NCBI GenBank assembly: GCA_963691755.1
Contig: OY829366.1
Location: forward strand, 3,100,001 to 3,164,000
Reading direction: 5' to 3'
Length of the DNA stretch: 64,000 nt
DNA from: Dinoroseobacter sp013215265
GTDB taxonomy: Bacteria; Pseudomonadota; Alphaproteobacteria; Rhodobacterales; Rhodobacteraceae
A program made the position numbers and the translations under genes. Positions 9,199 to 18,230 of the stretch are shown in pieces (positions within the stretch are counted from its first letter, which is position 1; each line of letters opens with the position of its first letter). Under the pieces are notes generated by a model. That model did no database searches, was not told the DNA's origin, and saw only the letters and a program-made list of their open reading frames with translations.

Positions 9199-9570
9199 TC
9201 AGTCTGTTTGCGGGGGTGAGACAAACACAAACTCCGTCCCATCAGACGGATCAACGATTGTGACCGTGCCCAAAGCATTCAGTGTAACCAACCCATTGGC
9301 GGGCTGGAAAATCGCTTCGACCAGCCGGCGCAAGATGTTACTGCGCGTATCGAGCTCGACCGTATAAGGCCAATTTAGCGAGCAGCCTTGCAATTGCCCG
9401 CTCCAGGCTGCGCCTTCAGGTCTGGCCATTTCGCAGCGGCTCGCATCGCTCAGTGTTACCACCAGTTGATCCTGGGTCAGACTGACCTCTGCCGGGCGGG
9501 GCGACATGTCGAAGCCTGCACACCCCGCAAGGCCCAATGCCAGTACACTTCCCAAAGCTATTCGTAGCAT
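9199..9570 (-). CDS. Small lipoprotein, META/HslJ-like size, function unknown
   Basis: Exported lipoprotein of about 123 residues. The ATG at 9570 opens a signal peptide (MLRIALGSVLALGLAGCAG) with a clear lipobox LAGC and cysteine at about residue 15, so it is lipid-anchored, probably in the outer membrane. The mature part has two further cysteines (SRCEMARP, QLQGCSLNWPY), a possible disulfide, and a beta-rich tail. It lies 11 bases downstream of the SLC13 gene at 9582 on the same strand and is probably co-transcribed. I do not recognise the family. An in-frame ATG at 9594 would overlap the upstream stop. Confidence 0.7.
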   Translation of the reverse strand: MLRIALGSVLALGLAGCAGFDMSPRPAEVSLTQDQLVVTLSDASRCEMARPEGAAWSGQLQGCSLNWPYTVELDTRSNILRRLVEAIFQPANGLVTLNALGTVTIVDPSDGTEFVFVSPPQTD

Positions 9571-9581
9571 CTCGGCACTCC

Positions 9582-11360
9582 TTACAGCGGCCAAATAAAC
9601 GGGATCAGCGCAGACGCGATCAACCCGATGGACAGGTTCAGCGGAATGCCAACCTTCAAGAAGTCAGTAAACCGATACCCCCCAGGACCGTAAACTAACA
9701 TATTCGTTTGGTACCCAATCGGTGTGGCAAAGCTTGCGCCGGCCGCAACCATGACCGCCACCACCAGAGGGCGTGGATCAATGCCCATCGCGTGCGCCAA
9801 GCCGATGGCAATGGGCGTCACAACAACCGCGACCGCATTGTTAGACACCAGTTCGGTCAAAATGCTTGTCAGCAAATATATCGCCCAGACGATCCAAAAG
9901 GGTGGCAAGCCAGCCAGATACGGCGCAATTCCATTTGCGATCAATGCGACAGCGCCCGTGTGATCGAGGGCGGCCCCAACCGCCAACATCGAAAAGATCA
10001 ACGCAAGAAGACGCCCGTCAACGAACCCGAAGGCCTCGTCTGCGTCAATGCAACGTGTCAGTAGAACCACTGCGACAGCGACCAAGGACAAGGCAAAAAT
10101 AGGGGCGATGCCCAACGCCGCGAAAATCACGATGCCCGCCAGCGCCAAAAGCGCAATCGGGGCCTGCCTGCGCCGATAGGCCCGTTCTGTGGGTTCTGCG
10201 ACATCCACCAGCCCCATATCCTGCGCAAGCCGCTGAATATCCTCCGGAGCCCCTTCCAAAAGCAGCGTATCTCCAACCCTTATGATCAGATCATCGAGAT
10301 AACCGCCGAGGTTCTGGTTTCGCCGGTGCACGGCTAGCGGATAAACCCCATAGCGCCGCCGCAAGCGCATTTCACCGAGCGATTTGCCCACCATCGTGCA
10401 GCCCGGCGTGATCAGAACTTCGACCGTGTTTGTTGCCGTTGAGCTGAGCTTATCAACCATTCGCACATCCTTGCTGGCCTGAAGACCCAGCAATTCAGAC
10501 ATTTCAGACCGCAACACGACGCGGTCGCCCGCCTCCAGCACGACAGCCCCCATGTCCCGACGCAAGGATGCGTCTCCGCGCAAGACGTCGATCAGACGCA
10601 CGCCACCGCGGCGAAATTCGTCCACCTCGCGCGCCTTCTGACCAATCAGGGAACTGTCTTCTGGGATGGCGACTTCGGTAAAAAATTTCATCTTGCCGCG
10701 ATTGGTCAAAAGCCCCGCCAAAGAGGCGCGATCCGGCAACAGCACTTTCCCAAACAGAAGCAGATATCCCATGCCCCAGACCACGAGGATGATGGCCAGA
10801 GGTGTAATTTCGAAAAGACCGAAGGGCTCTAACCCGCCCTCGCGCGCAACCCCGTCGACCAGAAGGTTCGTGGAGGTCCCGATCAAGGTCAGCGTGCCAC
10901 CGAGGATCGCCGCATAGGACAGCGGGATCAGCAAGCGCGACGGAAACATATCCATCGACTTACAAAGCTGCACAAAGACAGGAATCATCACCACAACGAC
11001 CGGCGTGTTGGACACGAACGCCGAAGCCAGAATGACAAAGCCCAGCATCACCGCGATCCCAAGCATCGGGCGCCCGACAGAACGCCGTTTGGCTTCTTGC
11101 GTGAACCAGTCGAGCCCACCCGTGCGCACCAGCGCCCCCATGACCACAAACATCGCCGCAATCGTCCAGGGCGCCGGGTTTGACAACACGGCCAGCGCAT
11201 CCTGATAGGGCAGCAATCCCAACACCAGCAGCAGGGTCGCCCCGCCCAGCGCAACCACTTCTGTGGGATAGGTTTCGCGCACGAACAGCACGAACATCAG
11301 CAAAACCACCGCCAGTGAAAGCTGGGCTTCGAGATCTGGGGTCAAACCGAGTGGTATCAT
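9582..11360 (-). CDS. SLC13-family permease with two TrkA-C domains (second copy)
   Basis: Inner-membrane permease of 592 residues built like the one at 7404: transport half, two TrkA_C domains (about 205-290 and 295-380; VAIPEDSSLIGQKAREVDEF and VEVLITPGCTMVGKSLGEM), then a second transport half. Conserved loops are ILGGTLTLIGTSTNLLVDGV and FATPIGYQTNMLVYGPGGYR. TSTN in place of TPPN suggests another anion specificity; this form resembles sulfur-compound permeases of the SLC13/YfbS type, though that is inference. It is followed by a lipoprotein gene 11 bases later, likely one operon. It ends towards, but is clearly diverged from, its neighbour. Confidence 0.9.
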   Translation of the reverse strand: MIPLGLTPDLEAQLSLAVVLLMFVLFVRETYPTEVVALGGATLLLVLGLLPYQDALAVLSNPAPWTIAAMFVVMGALVRTGGLDWFTQEAKRRSVGRPMLGIAVMLGFVILASAFVSNTPVVVVMIPVFVQLCKSMDMFPSRLLIPLSYAAILGGTLTLIGTSTNLLVDGVAREGGLEPFGLFEITPLAIILVVWGMGYLLLFGKVLLPDRASLAGLLTNRGKMKFFTEVAIPEDSSLIGQKAREVDEFRRGGVRLIDVLRGDASLRRDMGAVVLEAGDRVVLRSEMSELLGLQASKDVRMVDKLSSTATNTVEVLITPGCTMVGKSLGEMRLRRRYGVYPLAVHRRNQNLGGYLDDLIIRVGDTLLLEGAPEDIQRLAQDMGLVDVAEPTERAYRRRQAPIALLALAGIVIFAALGIAPIFALSLVAVAVVLLTRCIDADEAFGFVDGRLLALIFSMLAVGAALDHTGAVALIANGIAPYLAGLPPFWIVWAIYLLTSILTELVSNNAVAVVVTPIAIGLAHAMGIDPRPLVVAVMVAAGASFATPIGYQTNMLVYGPGGYRFTDFLKVGIPLNLSIGLIASALIPFIWPL

Positions 11361-11385
11361 CGGGGCCTTAGTGCGTTACATACGG

Positions 11386-12303
11386 TCAAGCATGGCTCTT
11401 GCCGCTCTCGCTGTCCACAGAGGCGTTCGGACGCGGCTGCACCAGAAAGACGCCCACAAACATCAACGCCATGGCAGCCCAGATCCAGACCGAGTAGCTT
11501 TCGTCTAATATCAGCTTCGCCCAAAACACACCAAAGCCCGTCACAAGGTAGCTGACCTGAACGGCAAAGACCGGGCCTGCGCGGGCAACGAGCCAGAAAT
11601 AGGTCGCATAAACAAGACCATGAACGACGCCCGAGGCAACGAGCGAGAAGTCAGCAATGCTGTAAGGCGGCAGCGGTGAAATGAACGTGCCCGTGGCCAA
11701 GGCAATTGGCGCTGAAACCACCGCACCAATCACGGATGCGCCCAGAAGCAACTGGACAGCATCCAGTCCTTGCATTCCAAGCTTGGCAAGCAAGTTGCCT
11801 TCAAGCGCATAGAAAAGTGGGGCGATCAATGCGAGTGGAACAAACACCAACATTGCGCGATCTGGCAAACTAGCCTCGGGTGCTACGATCAGCAGAACAC
11901 CTGCCAACCCGCAAGCAAGCCCCGCCAGTCGTATCAGGCTGAACCGATCGACACCCAGCATCAGTGCGACCGGGAAAGCGAGCATTGGAACTGTAGACAG
12001 CAAGATGGATAGAAGCCCGGAAGGGACATGCCGAATGGCCTCGTAACTTGCGCTGTTGGGCAGGATGGTCCCAATGAATGCGACCATGACATAAAGCCCG
12101 ACCTGCGCCCGCCCCCATGGCAACCGCTTGCCCTGTGCGAAGGTGATTGCACCAAGGACGATTATCCCAACAACAAACTGCCAAAATACAAGTCCAGGAG
12201 CCCTGTATCCCGTTGAAACAGCGAGTTTTGCAAGCGGCTGGGTAATCCCCCACCCTGCCCCCAGAACTATAAGGATCAGGATGAACCCTAAACGCAGGTT
12301 CAT
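11386..12303 (-). CDS. EamA-family (DMT) transporter
   Basis: Inner-membrane permease of 305 residues, ten predicted helices in two EamA repeats (about 5-140 and 155-290). It begins MNLRLGFILILIVLGAGWGI and includes PNSASYEAIRHVPSGLLSIL, typical of metabolite exporters. Its ATG overlaps the stop of the upstream phosphoesterase gene by 4 bases (ATGA), so the two are translated together. The functional link is unclear. It shares only fold-level likeness with the EamA protein at 3346. Substrate unknown. Confidence 0.87.
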   Translation of the reverse strand: MNLRLGFILILIVLGAGWGITQPLAKLAVSTGYRAPGLVFWQFVVGIIVLGAITFAQGKRLPWGRAQVGLYVMVAFIGTILPNSASYEAIRHVPSGLLSILLSTVPMLAFPVALMLGVDRFSLIRLAGLACGLAGVLLIVAPEASLPDRAMLVFVPLALIAPLFYALEGNLLAKLGMQGLDAVQLLLGASVIGAVVSAPIALATGTFISPLPPYSIADFSLVASGVVHGLVYATYFWLVARAGPVFAVQVSYLVTGFGVFWAKLILDESYSVWIWAAMALMFVGVFLVQPRPNASVDSESGKSHA

Positions 12304-13115
12304 GCAGGACCCGTTTGCGCCAGACGCCCGCCTTGTCGAACCATCTCGACCCGCGTCGCTTTGCCAGTCCGGTCATCTGTTTCGATATAAAGACCGCTGA
12401 GCGTGGCTTCGCCAAGCGCAGGCGTGAACCGGCCCTTTGGCATGCCTGTAATGAAGCGGCGCAGGGGCTCTGTCTTTTCCATGCCAATGACCGAATTGTA
12501 ATCGCCACACATACCGGCATCCGCCTGAAAGGCAGTGCCCCCGTTGAGGATCTGCGCATCCCCGGTTGGAATATGTGTATGGGTTCCGACAACCACGCTC
12601 GCGCGCCCGTCGCAAAAATGCCCTATACCCATCTTTTCCGACGTTGCCTCGCAATGGATGTCCACCAGAATTGCATTGGCGAGCCCCCCAAGCGGGTGGG
12701 AGCGCAAAACCGCATCGAGCGCTGAGAACGGGTCATCGAAAGGGCGCTTCATGAAAACCTGACCCAGCGCCTGAGTTACAAGGATTTTCTGACCGCGCTG
12801 CGTTGAAAAAAGGCGGAACCCTTTGCCCGGCGCATCTTTTGCATAATTCAAAGGGCGAATGATGCGAGGTTCATTTTCAATGAAGCCCAACATTTCTTTC
12901 TGGTCAAAGGCGTGATCACCTAGCGTAAGCACGTCCGCGCCTGCATCCAGTAGTGCTTTAGCATGATCACCTGTTAGTCCCATGCCGGCAGACGCGTTTT
13001 CTGCGTTCACCACAACGAAGTCGAGTTTCCAATCGGCGCGCAATTTGGGAAGCCGCTCTACGACTGCTTTGCGCCCCGCGCGTCCCATAACGTCACCAAG
13101 AAAGAGTATCTTCAT
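12300..13115 (-). CDS. YmdB-type metallophosphoesterase (TIGR00282 family)
   Basis: Cytoplasmic metallophosphoesterase of 271 residues. Ordered motifs bind the two metals: MKILFLGDVMGRAGRKAV, VNAENASAGMGL, LGDHAFDQKEM, LVDIHCEATSEKMG and VGTHTHIPTGDAQIL. Bacillus YmdB hydrolyses 2',3'-cyclic nucleotides and affects RNA turnover; the same activity is likely here. Length matches the family. It forms a 4-base overlap with the EamA exporter downstream. Its upstream region faces the small membrane-protein gene at 13270 across about 150 AT-rich bases holding both promoters. Confidence 0.92.
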   Translation of the reverse strand: MKILFLGDVMGRAGRKAVVERLPKLRADWKLDFVVVNAENASAGMGLTGDHAKALLDAGADVLTLGDHAFDQKEMLGFIENEPRIIRPLNYAKDAPGKGFRLFSTQRGQKILVTQALGQVFMKRPFDDPFSALDAVLRSHPLGGLANAILVDIHCEATSEKMGIGHFCDGRASVVVGTHTHIPTGDAQILNGGTAFQADAGMCGDYNSVIGMEKTEPLRRFITGMPKGRFTPALGEATLSGLYIETDDRTGKATRVEMVRQGGRLAQTGPA

Positions 13116-13269
13116 AACAGCGCCTTACGCGCACGCACCTCTGCGCGCAATCCCTACTAGGTATAGCTAGATCGCCACCAAAATTATCCACAAATAGTAG
13201 TTAACCTTGCATTAATACTATTTTGGGAAGACTATAGAGCTTACAGGGTGAGAAAGCAGGGAGGCGGTT

Positions 13270-13398
13270 ATGACCGATGCGTTCTCCGAACAAGATGACG
13301 AAATCAAAGGCTTTGAGCTTCAGAAAAAACACTGGCTCGCTTTGGTTGCGGTGTTTGCGGTTATAGAACTCGCAGTGTTGATCGCACTTATCTCGTAA
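13270..13398 (+). CDS. 42-residue single-pass membrane microprotein
   Basis: Tiny protein: an acidic/amphipathic first half (MTDAFSEQDDEIKGFELQKK), then one transmembrane helix (about 22-41) ending IALIS. A GAGG ribosome-binding site lies 6 bases before the ATG and an AT-rich promoter region precedes it. The hydrophilic head and hydrophobic tail pattern is unlikely by chance. Its last 11 bases overlap the end of the convergent folate cyclo-ligase gene. Family not known to me; probably a small inner-membrane partner protein. Confidence 0.65.
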   Translation: MTDAFSEQDDEIKGFELQKKHWLALVAVFAVIELAVLIALIS

Positions 13399-13945
13399 AA
13401 ACCAGTGTTTCGCTTTCAGTGACAAGGGCATCAAGCGGCTGGTCTGTCGGCTCTAACGGCACGTTTTCAACCTCTTGGGCCGCCCAGGCGTAGCCTACGG
13501 CATAGACAGGGCCACGAGACCGAAGCCCTTCAAGTGTGCGGTCGTAAAATCCCCCGCCATACCCCAAACGCCCGCCAAAACGGTCAAAGGCGACCAAGGG
13601 AACAATTACGACCTCAGGGATCATTTCAATACCTTCAGCCGGCACGCGCGCCCCGAATGGTCCATCAACCATTTGGGCCTCGAGGCTCCATCGATGGAAG
13701 ATGAGTGGTTTGCCATTAGAGATAATCACCGGAACGCCAACGGCCGCATCAACCGCAAGATCGGCCATCGCAACCAGTGGATCCAACTCGGACCGCATCG
13801 GCATATAGCCCGCCACCGGTTTTCCGCGATGCGGCTCCAGCAGGCGCAAAAGACGATGTACGGCTGGTAGAGAATTACCCGCATCAAAGGCGATCTTCCG
13901 GCGCTTGAATGCCTCTTTGCGCAATGCTGTTTTGTCGAGGCTCAT
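13388..13945 (-). CDS. 5-formyltetrahydrofolate cyclo-ligase
   Basis: Cytoplasmic enzyme of 185 residues that uses ATP to convert 5-formyl-THF to 5,10-methenyl-THF. Recognised by the N-terminal KTALRKEAFKRRKIA, the substrate-loop PMRSELDP and the ATP-site signature RLGYGGGFYDRTLEGL. Its ATG overlaps the mgtE stop by 4 bases, so it is the second gene of an mgtE operon. In gammaproteobacteria this gene follows 6S RNA; the tight coupling to mgtE leaves no room for that here. Confidence 0.93.
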   Translation of the reverse strand: MSLDKTALRKEAFKRRKIAFDAGNSLPAVHRLLRLLEPHRGKPVAGYMPMRSELDPLVAMADLAVDAAVGVPVIISNGKPLIFHRWSLEAQMVDGPFGARVPAEGIEMIPEVVIVPLVAFDRFGGRLGYGGGFYDRTLEGLRSRGPVYAVGYAWAAQEVENVPLEPTDQPLDALVTESETLVFTR

Positions 13946-15330
13946 AACAAAACCGCCGCTGCCAGTCCGAGAAATGAGAAAAATCCAACAATATCAGTGA
14001 CCGTGGTCACAAAAGCGCCAGACGCCAGTGCCGGATCAATCCCCATCTTATCAAGTGCAATCGGGATCAGCAGACCCGCAAACCCCGCGACAACCATATT
14101 GATGACCATCGCAGCCGCAATCACGTACCCCAAGCGAAAATCACCGAACCACACCACGCCGACCGCGCCAATCACAACGGCGAAGATCAGACCGTTGATC
14201 AGGCCAGCGATCACCTCTCGGCGCAGGACACGCCACGCGTTAGCACCGGTCAAGTCACGGGTTGCTATGGCGCGCACGGCAACCGTCAGGGTCTGGGTGC
14301 CTGCATTGCCCCCCATGGAGGCCACGATTGGCATGAGAACGGCGAGCGCCACCACAGTTGCAATCACGGCCTCATACTGGGCGATGACAATTGAGGCCAA
14401 CACCGCGGTGACCAGATTAACGGCCAACCATGGAAAGCGCCGCTTTGCGATGGCAAACGTGTTGTCGCTAAGGCTTTCATCGCCCACGCCTGCGAGACGC
14501 AAAATATCTTCTTCATGCTCTTCATCGAGCACCGCCATGGCGTCATCGATGGTAATCACACCGACGAGCCGCTCGTCTTCGTCCACCACGGGCGCGGAAA
14601 TCAGGTGATACTGGTTGAAGGCATAGGCGACGTCTTCTTCCGGCTGAAGGACTGATATCGTGCGGAAACTGTCTTCGGTAATGTCGGTTAGCGGTTTGTT
14701 GCGCGCAGACGCCAGCAGCCTGCCAAGCGTGACATAGCCCACCGGCTTGGTGCGCGGATCAACCAGGATGATATGATAAAATTGCTCAGGTAGCTCGTTG
14801 TCATCTTCACGTCGCAGAAAATCGATCGCTTCGCCCACGGTCCAGTGCTCTGGCGCTTTCACGAGTTCGCGCTGCATCAGACGACCGGCTGAATATTCTG
14901 GATAGCTGAGCGCCTGTTCCACCGCGACCCGATCAGTACTTTCCAGCGCATCGAGCACTGTTTGCTGATCGACAGCCTCTAGGTCCTCGATCAGATCAAC
15001 GACATCGTCGCTTTCAAGATCACGAACCGCTTCGGCCAGAACCTCAGGTTTCAGCTTGGAAATGACGTCGACGCGGAGGCTTTCATCAAGTTCCGACAGA
15101 ACCTCGCCATCCAGCTCGATCCCCCACAGATCGAGTAGCGCGCGCCGCTGCTTGCCATCGATCTGCTCAAGCAGGTCAGCAATATCGGCGGCATGGAGCG
15201 GCTCCAGCAGGGCCTCAAGACCCCCGGCATCTCGCGCTTCGACCACATCCAGAACGTCAGACACGGTCTCCCGGTCGAGCGCATAGCCCTCGTCGGTGCC
15301 GTCTTCGATTTCGCGAATGTCTTCCGCCAT
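13942..15330 (-). CDS. mgtE: Magnesium transporter MgtE
   Basis: Inner-membrane magnesium channel of 462 residues. Domains in order: acidic MgtE_N superhelix (about 35-140), CBS pair (about 145-275; VDPRTKPVGYVTLGRLLA and VDEDERLVGVITIDDAMAVL), connecting plug helix, then five transmembrane helices (about 295-462) with the pore motif MPIVASMGGNAGTQTLTV. The cytoplasmic domains sense magnesium and close the channel in other MgtE proteins. It overlaps the folate cyclo-ligase by 4 bases. The divergent guanine deaminase starts 114 bases away, so promoters share that gap. Confidence 0.96.
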   Translation of the reverse strand: MAEDIREIEDGTDEGYALDRETVSDVLDVVEARDAGGLEALLEPLHAADIADLLEQIDGKQRRALLDLWGIELDGEVLSELDESLRVDVISKLKPEVLAEAVRDLESDDVVDLIEDLEAVDQQTVLDALESTDRVAVEQALSYPEYSAGRLMQRELVKAPEHWTVGEAIDFLRREDDNELPEQFYHIILVDPRTKPVGYVTLGRLLASARNKPLTDITEDSFRTISVLQPEEDVAYAFNQYHLISAPVVDEDERLVGVITIDDAMAVLDEEHEEDILRLAGVGDESLSDNTFAIAKRRFPWLAVNLVTAVLASIVIAQYEAVIATVVALAVLMPIVASMGGNAGTQTLTVAVRAIATRDLTGANAWRVLRREVIAGLINGLIFAVVIGAVGVVWFGDFRLGYVIAAAMVINMVVAGFAGLLIPIALDKMGIDPALASGAFVTTVTDIVGFFSFLGLAAAVLL

Positions 15331-15444
15331 GGCCTGCCCCTTGCCTGTGCTGAGACTGATAGCGGGTCTGGCGTTCTCGCAACAGGGGTGTCAGACCGCA
15401 ATCCACGATTTACCCGGCCTTTTTGCCCCGCTACGGTTTTGCGA

Positions 15445-16728
15445 ATGACAAAGACACTTCTGCTTGCCCAGACCCTGCGTTTTGACGGCAACCCATTCCT
15501 GAACGGCGTGGAGGCGGCACGACATGAACGCCACGGCGCCGTTCTGGTCGAAAACGGCAGGATTGCGGATGTTGGGTGCGCGGACGATCTACGTGCGGCC
15601 TACCCTGAAGCAATGGTCCAGGATCTGGGCAAGGCGTTGCTTTTGCCGGGCTTTGTCGACGCGCATATGCACTACCCTCAGACGGCTATTATCGCGAGTT
15701 GGGGCAAACGTCTGATCGATTGGCTGAACACTTACACGTTTCCGGAAGAATCGCGGTTCGGCGATCCGGACTATGCTCGTGAAATAGCGGCACGCAGCTT
15801 TGATCTTACGCTCGCATCTGGCACCACGACGCTGTGCAGCTACGCGACGATCCATCCGGAAAGTGTCGATGCTTTTTTTTCCGAGGCGCAACAACGTGGC
15901 CTGCGCGCTTTGACTGGCAAAACCTGTATGGATCGCAACGCGCCAGACACGCTGCGCGATTCCGCGCAATCTGCTTATGACGACAGCAAAGCCCTGCTGG
16001 AGAAATGGCACGGCGTGGACCGGCTATCTTACGTGATCACGCCCCGGTTTTCGCCAACCTCGACACCCGAACAGCTTGAAGCACTGGGCGCGCTTTGGGC
16101 TGAACATCCCGATTGCCTGATGCAGACCCATCTGAGCGAACAAACCGACGAGATAGCATGGGTCCGTGACCTGTTCCCTGAGGCGCGCGATTATCTCGAC
16201 ACCTATGAAAAACACGGCCTCTTGGGGTCACGAGGGCTTTACGGCCATTCCATCCATCTGGAACCCCGCGAGCAGGACCGGCTGAGCGAAACGGGTGCAG
16301 CCCTGATCCACTGCCCGACGTCCAATACCTTCATAGGCTCCGGGCTCTTTGACTTCGCTATGGCACAACGTTTACGCGTGGGCCTTGCCACTGACACCGG
16401 TGGTGGATCGAGCTTTTCCATGCTGCGCACCATGGCTGCCGCGTATGAGGTCGGACAGCTGGGCGGAACCGTACTGCATCCCGCGCATCTTTTGTGGCTG
16501 GCCACGGCCGGTTCTGCACAGACGTTGCACCTTGAAGACAAGATCGGTCGCCTCGAGACAGGGTTAGAGGCCGATCTGGTCGCGCTTGATCTGTCCAGCA
16601 CATCCGCCATCGCACAACGCAGTGCGCGAGCCGAGGACATCTGGGAAGCTGTCTTCCCGACGATCATGATGGGCGATGATCGGGCGGTTCAGCAGGTTTG
16701 GGTGAAAGGTGTGCCGGTCAAAACTTAA
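15445..16728 (+). CDS. guaD: Guanine deaminase
   Basis: Cytoplasmic zinc hydrolase of 427 residues converting guanine to xanthine. Amidohydrolase motifs: PGFVDAHMHYPQTAIIASWG (metal HxH), then PEESRFGDPDYAREIAARSF, TPRFSPTSTPEQL, MQTHLSEQTDEI (histidine), YGHSIHLEP and LATDTGGGSSFSML (aspartate). The order and spacing match bacterial GuaD. I chose the ATG at 15445 because the family begins here (MTKTLLLAQTLRFDGNPF); upstream codons are not conserved. It converges with the 8-oxoguanine deaminase gene; both feed the purine catabolic pathway. Confidence 0.93.
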   Translation: MTKTLLLAQTLRFDGNPFLNGVEAARHERHGAVLVENGRIADVGCADDLRAAYPEAMVQDLGKALLLPGFVDAHMHYPQTAIIASWGKRLIDWLNTYTFPEESRFGDPDYAREIAARSFDLTLASGTTTLCSYATIHPESVDAFFSEAQQRGLRALTGKTCMDRNAPDTLRDSAQSAYDDSKALLEKWHGVDRLSYVITPRFSPTSTPEQLEALGALWAEHPDCLMQTHLSEQTDEIAWVRDLFPEARDYLDTYEKHGLLGSRGLYGHSIHLEPREQDRLSETGAALIHCPTSNTFIGSGLFDFAMAQRLRVGLATDTGGGSSFSMLRTMAAAYEVGQLGGTVLHPAHLLWLATAGSAQTLHLEDKIGRLETGLEADLVALDLSSTSAIAQRSARAEDIWEAVFPTIMMGDDRAVQQVWVKGVPVKT

Positions 16729-16874
16729 TCCGGTTTTCACGCCGTGGACTCGGAAGGATCAGAAATTGCGCAGCCGGTTCTTGATGCGATCACTCACGCG
16801 CAAAACATTACAGCGTTTTATTTATCTGTCTATTTACCAAGATTTTTATAAGATTTCAGAGGCCACACCTCTGG

Positions 16875-18209
16875 TCACTGCAACTCCCCGGCCAGACGAT
16901 TTTGCGTGGCAATCGCTTTTCCCATATCGGCCGTCACAATCACGCCGTCCGACACAATCCTGCGGCCTTCGACAAACAGGTCGCGCACCTGCATTGGCCC
17001 CGCCAATACCAGTGCAGCCACAGGATCCCACGCCCCGGCCGATGCCAGACCTCCGACATCCCAGATCGCGATGTCAGCGCGCTTGCCGACCTCAAGCGCA
17101 CCAATGTCATCTCGCCCGAGCACCTGTGCGCCACCACGTGTTGCAATCTCAAGTGCTTCGCGCGCGCTCATGGCATCTGCGCCGTTTTGCACGCGCTGCA
17201 GCAGCATTGCCTGACGTGCCTCTCCAATCAGACTGCCGGCATCATTGGAGGCCGATCCATCAACCCCCAATCCTACGCGCACCCCCGCATCCCGCATCGC
17301 GCGAACGGGGGCTATGCCCGAGCCCAGACGACAGTTGGAACAGGGGCAATGCGCAACCCCCGTGCCGGAACGTGCAAAGAGATCAATCTCGCCTGCATCC
17401 AACTTCACACAATGGGCATGCCAGACGTCATCACCCGTCCATCCAAGGTCTTCTGCATATTGGCCGGGCCGGCACCCAAAGGTTTCAAGGCTATAGGCAA
17501 TGTCTTCATCGTTTTCGGCCAAATGCGTGTGTAGTCTCACACCCTTGTCACGCGCAAGGATCGCTGCGTTGCGCATCAGATCTGTCGACACCGAAAACGG
17601 GGAACAGGGCGCCAGACCTACCCGGACCATCGAACCGGGCGCAGGATCGTGGAAGGCATCAATCACCCGGATCATGTCCTCCAGAATGTCTTCTTCTTTT
17701 TCAACGAGGCTGTCCGGCGGCAAGCCGCCTGCGCTTTCGCCAATGCTCATCGCGCCCCGCGTCGGATGAAACCGCAACCCAAGCTCGGATGCTGCATCGA
17801 TGGTGTCTTCGAGCCGCGCGCCATTGGGATAGAGATAAAGATGATCTGAAGAGGTCGTGCATCCTGTCATCGCCAGTTCGGCCAGTCCGACAAGCGCGGA
17901 GACCCGCATATGATCCGGCGTGAACCGGGCCCAGATGGGATAGAGCGTTTTCAACCATCCAAAGAGCAACGCATCCTGCCCGCCGGGAACCGCCCGGGTC
18001 AGAGTTTGATAAAGGTGGTGGTGCGTATTCACCAGACCAGGTGTGACGACGCAGCCAGCGGCTTTTACCACCTCGGACCCATCCTGCGGCAGGTTGAACC
18101 CAATCTCGGCGATCACACCACTTTTAATGCGTAGATCAGCTCCAGCCAGTTCTCGCCGCGTCCCATCCATTGTGACAAGAACCTCAGCCCCTTGGATCAG
18201 GATCGCCAT
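16875..18209 (-). CDS. 8-oxoguanine deaminase (amidohydrolase family)
   Basis: Zinc hydrolase of 444 residues. Motifs: VTPGLVNTHHHLYQTLTRAV (HxH), SSDHLYLYPNG, LHTHLAENDEDIAYS, WHAHCVKLDAGEID, AHCPCSNCRLGSGIAPVR and GLGVDGSASNDAGSLIGEA. The HLYLYPNG region and the CPCSNCRLGSG loop agree with the 8-oxoguanine deaminase (Pa0142-like) group, which makes urate from 8-oxoguanine; isoguanine and related N-heterocycles are alternatives. It is convergent with guaD across a 146-base AT-rich gap. The downstream gene on the same strand in the genome is unrelated to it by function. Confidence 0.85.
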   Translation of the reverse strand: MAILIQGAEVLVTMDGTRRELAGADLRIKSGVIAEIGFNLPQDGSEVVKAAGCVVTPGLVNTHHHLYQTLTRAVPGGQDALLFGWLKTLYPIWARFTPDHMRVSALVGLAELAMTGCTTSSDHLYLYPNGARLEDTIDAASELGLRFHPTRGAMSIGESAGGLPPDSLVEKEEDILEDMIRVIDAFHDPAPGSMVRVGLAPCSPFSVSTDLMRNAAILARDKGVRLHTHLAENDEDIAYSLETFGCRPGQYAEDLGWTGDDVWHAHCVKLDAGEIDLFARSGTGVAHCPCSNCRLGSGIAPVRAMRDAGVRVGLGVDGSASNDAGSLIGEARQAMLLQRVQNGADAMSAREALEIATRGGAQVLGRDDIGALEVGKRADIAIWDVGGLASAGAWDPVAALVLAGPMQVRDLFVEGRRIVSDGVIVTADMGKAIATQNRLAGELQ

Positions 18210-18230
18210 ATCTCGCCCTTCTTTGCTGCT

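Noticed and set aside
13388..13945. 6S RNA expected beside folate cyclo-ligase as in gammaproteobacteria
   Set aside because: The gene overlaps mgtE directly; no room or hairpin for 6S RNA.
16709..17923. 404-codon plus-strand frame opposite the 8-oxoguanine deaminase
   Set aside because: Low-complexity Arg/Pro/His-rich translation, the reverse of a clear metalloenzyme.
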